From Candidatus Cloacimonadota bacterium (GTDB lineage Bacteria > Cloacimonadota > Cloacimonadia > Cloacimonadales > Cloacimonadaceae), in NCBI GenBank assembly GCA_023230245.1, contig JALNXT010000036.1, positions 1 to 9,052 on the forward strand: a stretch of 9,052 bases of DNA. Reading direction: 5' to 3'. The notes beneath the pieces are model-generated. The model was not told the origin of the DNA and ran no database searches. It worked only from the letters and a program-made list of their open reading frames with translations. The translations under genes were made by a program, and so were the position numbers. Positions 1-6,326 of the stretch are shown piece after piece (the first letter of the stretch is position 1; each line of letters begins with the position of its first letter).

Positions 1-82
1 AATCATTGTCTGTCCTAAGAATTGGTTTAATGATTCTGAAATGAAGACGGATATTATTCCAGATTCCTGGGTGCGGATGTAA
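1..82 (+). CDS. C-terminal end of a probable GT11 alpha-1,2-fucosyltransferase (partial, 5' end outside window)
   Basis: An open frame enters from the left edge (first complete codon at base 2) and stops at TAA 80-82. Its last residues are IIVCPKNWFNDSEMK followed by TDIIPDSWVRM. I see a Pro-Lys-x-Trp-Phe motif followed by Asp-x-x-Pro-x-Ser-Trp, which is how many GT11 (alpha-1,2-fucosyltransferase) proteins end. GT11 enzymes transfer L-fucose from GDP-fucose to a galactose-type acceptor at the cytoplasmic face. The catalytic part is outside the window, so activity cannot be judged. The next gene starts 24 bases after this stop on the same strand and is itself in a fucosyltransferase family, which supports the reading and suggests co-transcription. 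The assignment rests on only 26 residues; any other glycan enzyme with a similar tail is the alternative. Confidence 0.7.
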   Translation, partial: IIVCPKNWFNDSEMKTDIIPDSWVRM

Positions 83-94
83 GAAGCGAGTTTT

Positions 95-98
95 GGAG
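95..98 (+). promoter_or_regulatory. Shine-Dalgarno of the GT10 gene
   Basis: GGAG lies seven bases before the ATG at 106, inside a purine stretch. It supports that start codon and translation from a message shared with the gene upstream. Confidence 0.6.
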
Positions 99-105
99 AG
101 AGAGT

Positions 106-1092
106 ATGTTAAAAGTGAAACTAAGTTCATCGGATAATATTGATGGGTTATTGGCGCAGACTCCTGGCGGAAAAGGAGTGTGGGGAAACTGTGATTTTTT
201 TGTGGATGATGATATCTCAGAGTGTGACTATTGGGTAGTATTGAACGAATTGTCTAAAAAAGAAACAGTACTATGCCCTCCTGGAAATACTATATTTGTA
301 ACTGGTGAACCCGTTAGTGTTAAAAAATATAGTAGAAGATTTCTTAGTCAGTTTGCAACAGTAATAACAGCTCAGGATTCCCTACATCATCAACATGTGA
401 TTAAAACCCATCAAATTCTTCCATGGTTTGTGCACAAAACATATGATGAACTTAATCAGATTTCTTTTTTGGAAAAATGTAAGGATATTTCCATTGTATC
501 ATCAAATAAGAGATTTAGTAAGGGGCATGAACAGAGATATCAGTATGTTATGGCTTTAAATAATTATTTTGGTGATAATATTGATTTGTTTGGCAGGGGA
601 ATCCAGGATTTTGGTGACAAGTGGGATGTTCTTGCACCATATAAATATTCCGTTGTGATAGAAAATTCCAGTTCAAATAATTATATAACTGAGAAGTTGA
701 ATGATTGTTTTCTTAGCTATACGTTTCCGTTTTATTATGGATGTACAAATTTGGAGGATTATTATCCGAAAGACTCGTTTGCATATATTGACATCACGGA
801 TTTAGATGGATCAATTGATATAATTGAAAAAACTTTGGCAGATTCACAGCATTATGCATTACATTTTCAAGCTCTCTGCGAAGCAAGGAAACGGTATCTT
901 CAGCAATATCAGTTATTTTCCTCTCTGGCGAGTATTATTTCATCACTGGAGTCTTCAGCGAAGTGTTCCGCAGAAAAAATCACATTACTCCCTTCATTAG
1001 TGACAATGAATGATTTGAGTTTTATGGTTCGTTGCCTGTTTGGCAAGGGTAAAAACATCTTATCAAAACATTATCCTAAATTATTTATATAG
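106..1092 (+). CDS. GT10 family glycosyltransferase (alpha-1,3/4-fucosyltransferase type)
   Basis: A 328-residue protein with the GT10 C-terminal donor-binding signature: YSVVIENSSSNNYITEKLND (residues 181-200), then FPFYYGC (207-213), matching the family pattern of FENS, then YxTEK, then VPVYWG. The upstream stretch SSNKRFSKGHEQR (132-144) and FGRG (162-165) also fit the start of that domain. GT10 enzymes are inverting, GDP-fucose-dependent GT-B-fold enzymes that add fucose to GlcNAc or glucose in Lewis-type structures. The acceptor here cannot be read from sequence. The length is normal for a bacterial-type member. The tail (residues 308-328) is basic and hydrophobic, compatible with peripheral membrane binding, and I see no signal peptide or transmembrane helix. 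It follows a probable GT11 fucosyltransferase at 24 bases and precedes a GT8 gene at 63 bases, so a glycan-assembly operon is likely. Family placement is firm; fucose as the donor is inferred from the family. Confidence 0.85.
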   Translation: MLKVKLSSSDNIDGLLAQTPGGKGVWGNCDFFVDDDISECDYWVVLNELSKKETVLCPPGNTIFVTGEPVSVKKYSRRFLSQFATVITAQDSLHHQHVIKTHQILPWFVHKTYDELNQISFLEKCKDISIVSSNKRFSKGHEQRYQYVMALNNYFGDNIDLFGRGIQDFGDKWDVLAPYKYSVVIENSSSNNYITEKLNDCFLSYTFPFYYGCTNLEDYYPKDSFAYIDITDLDGSIDIIEKTLADSQHYALHFQALCEARKRYLQQYQLFSSLASIISSLESSAKCSAEKITLLPSLVTMNDLSFMVRCLFGKGKNILSKHYPKLFI

Positions 1093-1155
1093 CTTATTTG
1101 AATTTGGATACGGTATTCTCATATATCATTAATGAGGATATAATAATCAGTAATT

Positions 1156-2115
1156 ATGTTTTCAGATATTCAAAATAATAATACGATTCATGTAGTATTT
1201 TCCATTTGGAATCTTGCAGATAGTTATAATAAGTATGCGGGTACAGCAATTACTTCTCTATTGAAGAATACTTATGGTCCGGTAGAGATTCACCTGCTAT
1301 ATGATGAAAATTATAAAAAAAATGATCTAGAATATGATGCGAACAGAGAAAAATATAAGATACTTGAAAATCGCTTCAATACAAAAATCACATGTCATCA
1401 TGTTGAAATGCCCGCTTGGTGTTCAACCCTTCCTAAGCTCAGATTTTTTACGTTAGGTACATTGCTTCGATTAATGCTACCTGATGTTTTACCCGAAATA
1501 CATAAGGTCATTTATTTGGACTGTGATGTGATTGTCAGAAAAGATATCCGTGAGCTATGGGATGTGGATATGGGGAAATATTGCCTTGGAGCGTATTTAC
1601 ATGAAAATGGTGATGAGTTCAACGCAGGTGTTTTATTGATGGATTTGGCTGGGATAAGAAAGCGGTATGAATTCTCAAAACAGACCTTGGCGTTTCTTGC
1701 TAACCATCCAAATACTCAAACTGTGGATCAGGCAGCGCTTAATTCAGTGTTTAAAGAGGATTATTATCATCTGGATAAAAAATATAATCTTACTACAGAA
1801 AACCATGGGTCACTTGGTCCAGAAGATATAGTTATCCATTTCTCCTGGATTAAGCCGTGGAAAATATATCAGGATTTCCCTGGATATTATGAATTTTGGG
1901 AATATTTTTCTGATACTCCGTGGTGTTGTGATGCTACAGAATTACTAAAGGAAGTTTCTTCTGTATCAAACTTCTCATCAGAACAGATTATTACCGATAC
2001 AAGAAATCTAATTTATATTCCCTTGCGAAAGCGCTTAAATTATTTTTTGAAGTTTTCTCAGTCTTTTATTATGGTCAATGTTCGTGAATTAATTGTTCGT
2101 GTTTTTCATAAATAG
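1156..2115 (+). CDS. GT8 family glycosyltransferase (LPS glucosyl/galactosyltransferase-like)
   Basis: A 319-residue retaining GT-A enzyme. Ordered GT8 landmarks are visible: an N-terminal beta strand with IHVVFSIWNLADSYNKYAG (11-29), a basic-Arg helix ending LLRLMLPD (103-110), the metal-binding DxD in VIYLDCDVIV (118-127, Asp122 and Asp124), FNAGVLLMDL (155-164), VDQAALN (190-196), and the late HFSWIKPW (228-235) whose His and Lys complete the metal and diphosphate site. Such proteins (WaaJ/RfaJ and glycogenin relatives) move glucose or galactose from a UDP-sugar onto a growing glycan. The C-terminal stretch after residue 285 is basic and hydrophobic and probably binds the membrane. No in-frame start lies upstream before a stop at 1144. 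The best Shine-Dalgarno-like element (GAGGA, 1134-1138) is 17 bases away, unusually far, so initiation may be weak or leader-dependent. It converges on the next gene, with only 15 bases between the stops. Confidence 0.9.
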   Translation: MFSDIQNNNTIHVVFSIWNLADSYNKYAGTAITSLLKNTYGPVEIHLLYDENYKKNDLEYDANREKYKILENRFNTKITCHHVEMPAWCSTLPKLRFFTLGTLLRLMLPDVLPEIHKVIYLDCDVIVRKDIRELWDVDMGKYCLGAYLHENGDEFNAGVLLMDLAGIRKRYEFSKQTLAFLANHPNTQTVDQAALNSVFKEDYYHLDKKYNLTTENHGSLGPEDIVIHFSWIKPWKIYQDFPGYYEFWEYFSDTPWCCDATELLKEVSSVSNFSSEQIITDTRNLIYIPLRKRLNYFLKFSQSFIMVNVRELIVRVFHK

Positions 2116-2118
2116 GTC

Positions 2119-2176
2119 TCCCCCTCTATTCTATTTTGATAGTTTGTCCTTAAACCATAATCCAATAGAGAGGGGA
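2119..2176. terminator. Candidate bidirectional hairpin at the convergent gene junction
   Basis: Bases 2119-2130 (TCCCCCTCTATT) pair with 2164-2176 (AATAGAGAGGGGA) over 12 base pairs with one bulged A at 2171 and a 33-base loop. The loop holds two small 4-bp hairpins (2131-2142 and 2142-2155). The structure sits exactly where the GT8 gene and the minus-strand transferase meet, so it could stop transcripts from both sides. One arm lies inside the 3' coding end of the minus-strand gene, and no clear T-run follows on either strand, so this is not a classical rho-independent terminator. Confidence 0.3.
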
Positions 2177-3132
2177 TGTAACTTTGGAAATCTTGGAAGG
2201 AGTTTTAATTTTCTCATAATTGAAGCTATTTTCAATGAATAATAATATTTAGTACCCACTCTTATAGAATGTTTGAATCTAATAGTATCCATAAATTTGT
2301 TGGGCGCTATTCCATCTGGATGACGAACCTGACGAAGATCAAGCGAAGTGGAAGGAGTGAATAACCCAAATGTATCTTCATTGGAATAATGAACTCCAGA
2401 GTCTCCTATATTGGTTATCAAATTTTCTCGTGGTGTTATACTTAATCCATTATGATGAAACATACAGTAGGCCCATTGGAAATCCCAGGTTCCGTTTTTT
2501 GGATTTTTGAAACACTCGTCACAATAATATATTATATATTCTCGATATTCCTGAATTTCAGAAAAATATTTGTCTGATATAAGTTTCGTATATTGTATTG
2601 GCCAATCCGTGATATTACTATCATATAATAGCCAGGCTCGTCTCCATGTTGCCCAACCCCAAATAAATGCCCAACGGGAATAGTAATATGTTTCCTCTGG
2701 TTTTGCAATATGAGATATGGGATTGTCACCTGTAATCATCATTACGTTTAATTCATCATGGTATTTATTTAGCATCATCTGACAGAACCAGAAAAAGTCC
2801 TGATTTGGCACACAGTCATCTTCCAGAATAATACCCATATCTTCACATTCAAAAAACCATGTGATTCCTGTTCTCACAGCAGGGTCGCAACCTCCAAGAT
2901 GTACATCAAGGAAAAGGGTATGAAGTTCACAGTTCCAATTAATTTGATTAATGATATCACGTGTATTTAAACAAAGTTCTTTTTCTTCAGGAATTTCATC
3001 TCTCGGGGCATCTGAGAAAACATAGAGTTTGGCTGGTTTCAATAATTTTATTTGGTCAAATACTTTTTGGGTAGTTTCCGGTCTTTTAAAAATCAGAAGA
3101 AGGATTGGGGTGTCATATCTCTTGTTTTGCAT
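2131..3132 (-). CDS. GT-A-fold (GT2-like) glycosyltransferase with EDD motif, 'HlpA-like' family
   Basis: A 333-residue protein on the minus strand. The N-terminus, TPILLLIFKRPETTQKVFDQ (8-27), is the typical first beta strand and helix of GT2-like nucleotide-diphosphosugar transferases. It is followed by LYVFSDAPR (36-44), GCDPAVRTGITWFF (81-94), the metal-binding triad in GIILEDDCVP (100-109, Glu104-Asp105-Asp106), and a Trp-rich acceptor/active-site block, SRWAFIWGWATWRRAW (152-167). Homologues are common in surface-polysaccharide loci and often carry the legacy label 'hemolytic protein HlpA-like', but the Asp-rich motif and fold point to sugar transfer. The donor and acceptor are unknown. 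No transmembrane helix is visible. The gene reads against the GT8 gene and lies 77 bases downstream of the radical SAM gene on the same strand, so the two may form a small separate transcription unit. No strong Shine-Dalgarno precedes its ATG. Confidence 0.8.
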   Translation of the reverse strand: MQNKRYDTPILLLIFKRPETTQKVFDQIKLLKPAKLYVFSDAPRDEIPEEKELCLNTRDIINQINWNCELHTLFLDVHLGGCDPAVRTGITWFFECEDMGIILEDDCVPNQDFFWFCQMMLNKYHDELNVMMITGDNPISHIAKPEETYYYSRWAFIWGWATWRRAWLLYDSNITDWPIQYTKLISDKYFSEIQEYREYIIYYCDECFKNPKNGTWDFQWAYCMFHHNGLSITPRENLITNIGDSGVHYSNEDTFGLFTPSTSLDLRQVRHPDGIAPNKFMDTIRFKHSIRVGTKYYYSLKIASIMRKLKLLPRFPKLHPLSIGLWFKDKLSK

Positions 3133-3193
3133 TTAATATCAACGTTCTATTTGATTTAGATAATCCTGAAATTTCTTAAGTAATCATATGAAC

Positions 3194-3199
3194 AAAAAA
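3194..3199 (-). terminator. Possible oligo-T terminator after the radical SAM gene
   Basis: Six consecutive A on the plus strand read as TTTTTT on the minus strand, 10 bases after the radical SAM stop codon. In archaea a short T tract alone can end transcription, while in bacteria a hairpin would be needed and none is seen. If it works, the downstream transferase would need its own promoter in the remaining gap of about 60 bases. Confidence 0.22.
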
Positions 3200-3209
3200 C
3201 AGTTCCAAT

Positions 3210-4100
3210 TTAAATCCATTCATTTATATCTTCTCCGTTTGTTCTCTCCCATTTATTATTATCTGTAAAATGTTCCCAGTCGCAATAGCTGCACATTGGT
3301 ATCGGCTTTGTGAAAAATTGTAATATTTCTTCTTTTGTTTGAACATCATAGATATCTATCGAATTATGTGGTGAAATTGGAATTTGTTGATTAAACCTCT
3401 TATTAAAATAATGTATGTTTTCAGCAATTGCGCATGGGTATAGTTTACCATTCAGCAACTGAGTACATGAGCCCGGCATATAACATGTCATGTAATAATT
3501 TTTAACTGGGTTCTGTAATCCAGTAGTATCAATAGGTAATTTCTGCATTTCTGTCTTATTAATGGATCCCTGATGTTTGAGTGCTACAGTATACTTCGCT
3601 GCGGTTTTTTCTATCTCTTGCCAATCTATTTTTAGAGGATATTTTGTTGGCTCCAAAGTAATTTTGTTCTTATTTAATGCTGACCAGAAATCTTCTTTTT
3701 TTGTTGGGAGGAGGATTCCATTTGTTATCAAGTAAATATGAGATGTTGGAAAATATGAGCGGGTAATGGTCAAGATATCATTTAATTCTGGATGTAATAG
3801 CGGTTCTCCACCAACCAAAGATATATGGGGTATCTGTGATGCAAATAGTTCGGCCATTCGTTTTATATCTTTTTCATAGATTTTGACATCAACATTCTTT
3901 TTATCTGCAAGTGGTGAGAAGTGGTTGCAATATTTGCAATTCAGGTTACAATGTTCAACTATTGGATATTCAAAATGCATTAACGTTGGCTGTGGGACCA
4001 TCCTCTGGAGCATATTTTCGATATTTTTTGTTCGAATTATTAAATCTTTAAAATGCCTTAATAATGGTATTTTCATCAAACTTTGATATGCCGATCTCAT
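3210..4100 (-). CDS. Radical SAM protein with C-terminal auxiliary Fe-S cysteines, in a glycan locus
   Basis: A 296-residue radical SAM enzyme. The cluster motif CNLNCKYC (Cys51, Cys55, Cys58) binds the [4Fe-4S] cluster that cleaves S-adenosylmethionine. It continues into NHFSPLA (59-65), a marker of one subgroup of radical SAM proteins. SLVGGEPLLHPEL (94-106) contains the SAM-binding GGEP, and IYLITNGILL (122-131) is the next core strand. Five more cysteines follow (206, 212, 223, 270, 273, as Cx5C, x10, C, then CxxC), resembling a SPASM/twitch-like site for an auxiliary Fe-S cluster. The N-terminal 35 residues are basic and probably helical, without a signal peptide. The substrate is unknown. 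Relatives lie in polysaccharide and secondary-metabolite clusters, so sugar, lipid-carrier or peptide modification are all possible; a peptide maturase would normally have a precursor gene nearby, and none is evident. It is probably first in a minus-strand unit with the transferase downstream. The ATG at 4100 lacks a close Shine-Dalgarno. Confidence 0.85.
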   Translation of the reverse strand: MRSAYQSLMKIPLLRHFKDLIIRTKNIENMLQRMVPQPTLMHFEYPIVEHCNLNCKYCNHFSPLADKKNVDVKIYEKDIKRMAELFASQIPHISLVGGEPLLHPELNDILTITRSYFPTSHIYLITNGILLPTKKEDFWSALNKNKITLEPTKYPLKIDWQEIEKTAAKYTVALKHQGSINKTEMQKLPIDTTGLQNPVKNYYMTCYMPGSCTQLLNGKLYPCAIAENIHYFNKRFNQQIPISPHNSIDIYDVQTKEEILQFFTKPIPMCSYCDWEHFTDNNKWERTNGEDINEWI

Positions 4101-4127
4101 ATTATTATTAATACTATTTTGTTCCTT

Positions 4128-4137
4128 AAAATAAATA
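4128..4137 (-). promoter_or_regulatory. Putative archaeal-type TATA box for the radical SAM gene
   Basis: On the minus strand this reads TATTTATTTT, centred about 32 bases before the ATG at 4100. If the cell uses TBP/TFB promoters, transcription would start about 25 bases downstream, giving a very short leader. That agrees with the lack of a Shine-Dalgarno. The region is AT-rich, so chance matches are likely. Confidence 0.28.
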
Positions 4138-4280
4138 CGTATCTCATGTAGGTCATGGTAAGATTCTCATCTCCATTTATGGTTAGTTCGAACTATTCTA
4201 AAATTTATTTGGATATTCATTCTTGTTCCACTATAAATTGTCAATTAATCTGAAAATTTGTGTTTATTGTTTTGGTGTCT

Positions 4281-4376
4281 ATGCCTAATATAAGTGTGAA
4301 GGAGAGTGTGATGGCGTCTTCTATTTATGGGCAGTTTCTTTTATTTAATGCAAAATTTATAAAAGTTTTTGAATAG
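4281..4376 (+). CDS. Possible 31-codon micro-ORF, unknown function
   Basis: The frame begins ATG CCT AAT ATA and ends GAA TAG, with a second in-frame ATG at 4311. That inner start has a good ribosome site (GGAG at 4301-4304, six bases before it, within GAAGGAGAG) and would give a 21-residue peptide beginning MASSIYGQFLLFNAKF and ending in KVFE, with a hydrophobic centre. This is the only strong Shine-Dalgarno and start pair in the 461-base spacer. It could be a leader peptide, a small hydrophobic protein, the remnant of a decayed gene or chance. I do not recognise the sequence. Confidence 0.2.
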   Translation: MPNISVKESVMASSIYGQFLLFNAKFIKVFE

Positions 4377-4520
4377 ATATTTGTCACTTCGAATTATATA
4401 TTCTACATAATTAAAAGGTAAGTTCAGTTTTACATTATCCATCATATAGAATCTATTAGGTTTTACAGATGGATGTGATTTTATTATAATTTTCCGAACA
4501 GAAAATCATTTTGTATTAAT

Positions 4521-4530
4521 ACTTATACAT
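4521..4530 (+). promoter_or_regulatory. Putative archaeal-type TATA box for the capsule-type gene
   Basis: ACTTATACAT is centred about 36 bases before the ATG at 4562, preceded by AT-rich sequence and overlapping the end of the palindrome GTATTAATAC (4513-4522). Its position fits a TBP-dependent promoter with a leader of about ten bases. The evidence is position and composition only. Confidence 0.28.
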
Positions 4531-4561
4531 CAAACACGTAATTAATATTGATGATGGTATT

Positions 4562-6088
4562 ATGAAAAGGGTATTATTAATTGATCCATCTTTGCGCGTA
4601 TTACCCCCCACGTTTTTCAAAGAGCAAACTGATATAGATATAGTTGCAATCATTGTTGAGTCGGATAGAGAAAAGGATAAAGTCTTATTACAACGTCCCG
4701 AGGTAATAGTTTATACTTTTCAAGATATTCTCAACTGGAATCAAACATTTGTTTCACATGAGGAAATAATACAATATCGTCCAACGCAGTTAAAAGTCGA
4801 GAGACTATTGGGGCGTATCATCAAAACACCTGAAGCAAAGATACTTTCTATATACTATACGGCATTAGCTTTTTGGTTACATCTCTTTAAAGAAAAGATA
4901 GACTGCGTTCTTGTGTTGGGAGACCAAGAACATGGTTCGTTCCATGATTCTATTCCAATAGATATAGCAAAAGCTAATTCGATTCCTGTATATTTAACAG
5001 ATGTTTTCTTTGGTAAAGGAGGAATCACGCTTTTTGGCGTCCTAGATTGCATAACAGATCGTCATCTTAAGATTCAAGATATATGGTTTGACTATTGTCC
5101 ATTAAACCTTGATCTGGTGTTATTTGATCATAACAGAGACAATGAATATATTCCTCCAGAAATCAAAAATCGAATAATGCGGTTATTATTCCTCTTTATT
5201 ATGAATCAATATGTTAAAATGAAGAAATTATTGAGTGACTTATCTGGTCATCACATTGTAATCGATAATGAAAAACGGAGATGTACAAATCTTATCTTAA
5301 AACTATATTCTCCAATAATTTTTTTCCTAAATACTTATATTAATAAAAATGATTCACGTTTTTTTGCATTAGGAATCTATTGTAGATTGACATTTGGAGA
5401 GTTTTTTCATTTTACATGTTTTTCTAAGTCATTGAAACATTACTATAACAAACATGCAGTTTCTATGATTCCAGACAATCAAAACGCTGTGCTTTTCTTC
5501 CTCCATCTGGAACCAGAAGCATCCATAATGAATCGATCCGTCTATAATTGTCAGATATACAATATAAAAATGTTAGCTCGTTATCTTCCAAAAGGATGGA
5601 TGATTTATCTAAAAGAACATCCAGCCACATTTGGCCCGCAGCCATATCCATATTTGAAAACAATGGAAAATTATCGGAGCAAAGAATATTACAAAGAACT
5701 ATTATCTATTCCTAATGTATCCTTCTTGGATTGGAAAATTCCTGGGAGTGTTCTTTTGTCTAATAAGATGAAACAAGTAAGGGCGATAGCTACTATAAAT
5801 GGGACTGTCTCTCTTGAATGCTTGTATCAAAAAAAGCCTGTCATCATATTCGGTCCTGAGAATTGCCCTTATGCTGATATTCCTGAGGTATTAACTGTAA
5901 GAGCTGAGACTGATCTTCCCCACATATTTGAGAAATTAGTTAATGGGTATTCGCCTCGTTATGATATGTTCCAAGAGAGGCTTAGTGAGTATCTTCTGAT
6001 AAGGAGAGGTGACATGAATGAAAAAATAAATATCCCTCCCCAACTCCTTATAAATCTCATTGAAAAATGTGCATTATATAATTTATAG
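4562..6088 (+). CDS. Capsule/surface polysaccharide biosynthesis-like protein (probable GT-B-fold transferase)
   Basis: A 508-residue soluble protein of two parts. The N-terminal half starts MKRVLLIDPS, has VLVLGDQEHGSFHDSIPIDI (116-135) followed by the strand PVYLTDVFFG (142-151), and looks like an alpha/beta domain. The C-terminal half has the features seen in capsule-synthesis and related polysaccharide transferases: AVLFFLHLEPEAS (309-321, corresponding to the family's 'LHYQPE' strand), IYLKEHP (348-354), SFLDW (387-391), and ATINGTVSLECLYQKKPVII (410-429), the loop that binds the donor phosphates in GT-B-like folds, followed by FGPENC. This resembles KpsC/KpsS-type and CDP-glycerol transferase-like proteins, but the exact donor (CMP-Kdo, nonulosonic acid or other) is not readable. 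The middle (about 200-300) is hydrophobic and basic, and poorly recognisable. The gene is strongly AT-rich, stands alone between two long spacers, and diverges from the radical SAM gene. The start has only a weak Shine-Dalgarno (GATGGT). Confidence 0.65.
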   Translation: MKRVLLIDPSLRVLPPTFFKEQTDIDIVAIIVESDREKDKVLLQRPEVIVYTFQDILNWNQTFVSHEEIIQYRPTQLKVERLLGRIIKTPEAKILSIYYTALAFWLHLFKEKIDCVLVLGDQEHGSFHDSIPIDIAKANSIPVYLTDVFFGKGGITLFGVLDCITDRHLKIQDIWFDYCPLNLDLVLFDHNRDNEYIPPEIKNRIMRLLFLFIMNQYVKMKKLLSDLSGHHIVIDNEKRRCTNLILKLYSPIIFFLNTYINKNDSRFFALGIYCRLTFGEFFHFTCFSKSLKHYYNKHAVSMIPDNQNAVLFFLHLEPEASIMNRSVYNCQIYNIKMLARYLPKGWMIYLKEHPATFGPQPYPYLKTMENYRSKEYYKELLSIPNVSFLDWKIPGSVLLSNKMKQVRAIATINGTVSLECLYQKKPVIIFGPENCPYADIPEVLTVRAETDLPHIFEKLVNGYSPRYDMFQERLSEYLLIRRGDMNEKINIPPQLLINLIEKCALYNL

Positions 6089-6326
6089 TGGAGAATTTCT
6101 AATAACCTTTTTAACCGAAAGTAATATCTCTTTGTGGATTGACGAAAATATATAGTAATTTTCCGACTTTTGCCCTGTTGACAGAGAAAAAGGGAGAGTG
6201 GTTTAGATCACAGAATTCACGAGTGGACAGACTCCAATATATTTCCAAATTTGGTCTATATTAATTATTTTATATAAACTTCAAAGAGGTAATTAGATAC
6301 GTTAATCATGAAATATAATTAGCTAT
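6089..6326. other. AT-rich spacer between the capsule-type gene and pseB
   Basis: This 238-base gap holds no open frame worth calling. It has a short T tract (6108-6112) about 20 bases after the upstream stop, which might end transcription, then the TATA-like element before pseB. At 6308 an ATG opens only a four-codon frame (Met-Lys-Tyr-Asn, stop at 6320). The break in the gene series here suggests that pseB starts a new transcription unit. Confidence 0.5.
6268..6276 (+). promoter_or_regulatory. Putative archaeal-type TATA box for the pseB-pseC-acetyltransferase unit
   Basis: TTTATATAA is a near-consensus archaeal TATA box about 55 bases before the pseB ATG. A start of transcription about 25 bases downstream would leave a leader of roughly 25 bases, in which no Shine-Dalgarno lies close to the ATG. 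A bacterial -10 (TATAAT at 6314-6319) can also be drawn, but it lies only seven bases before the start codon and has no -35 partner. Confidence 0.4.

Larger units (their letters stand above)
4101..4561. other. AT-rich divergent intergenic region (461 bases)
   Basis: This spacer separates the minus-strand radical SAM gene from the plus-strand capsule-type gene and should hold promoters for both. I see TATA-like boxes near each end (annotated separately), a 12-base perfect palindrome TAGTTCGAACTA at 4184-4195, a 10-base palindrome GTATTAATAC at 4513-4522, and a short open frame at 4281-4376. No RNA gene, insertion-sequence end or recognisable gene remnant could be identified. Palindromes of this size are expected about once or twice by chance in a window this long. 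Confidence 0.6.

Noticed and set aside
2532..2729. 65-codon open frame on the minus strand inside the EDD transferase gene
   Set aside because: It overlaps conserved GT-A coding sequence (including the Trp-rich block) in another frame and shows no domain of its own.
2929..3210. 12-base direct repeat ACAGTTCCAATT at 2929-2940 and 3199-3210
   Set aside because: One copy is in coding sequence and the other overlaps a stop codon, there is no mobile element between them, and AT-rich sequence makes this plausible by chance.
3883..4086. 67-codon plus-strand open frame opposite the radical SAM N-terminus
   Set aside because: It is antisense to the CxxxCxxC region, which is clearly coding; the frame is a by-product.
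4184..4195. Perfect 12-base palindrome TAGTTCGAACTA as an operator
   Set aside because: About two such palindromes are expected by chance in 9 kb, it is not repeated, and it is not close to a promoter element. It is only mentioned with the spacer.
4101..4561. tRNA, CRISPR repeats or insertion-sequence ends in the long spacer
   Set aside because: No cloverleaf, regularly spaced repeats, terminal inverted repeats or transposase fragment could be found by eye.
6178..6207. Sigma-70-like promoter (TTGACA at 6178-6183 with TTTAGA at 6202-6207)
   Set aside because: The -10 match is only three of six and it lies about 120 bases before pseB, so it is weaker than the TATA box at 6268-6276.
6308..6322. 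ATG at 6308 as the pseB start
   Set aside because: It is in another frame and stops after four codons; the homologous PseB N-terminus begins at 6327.
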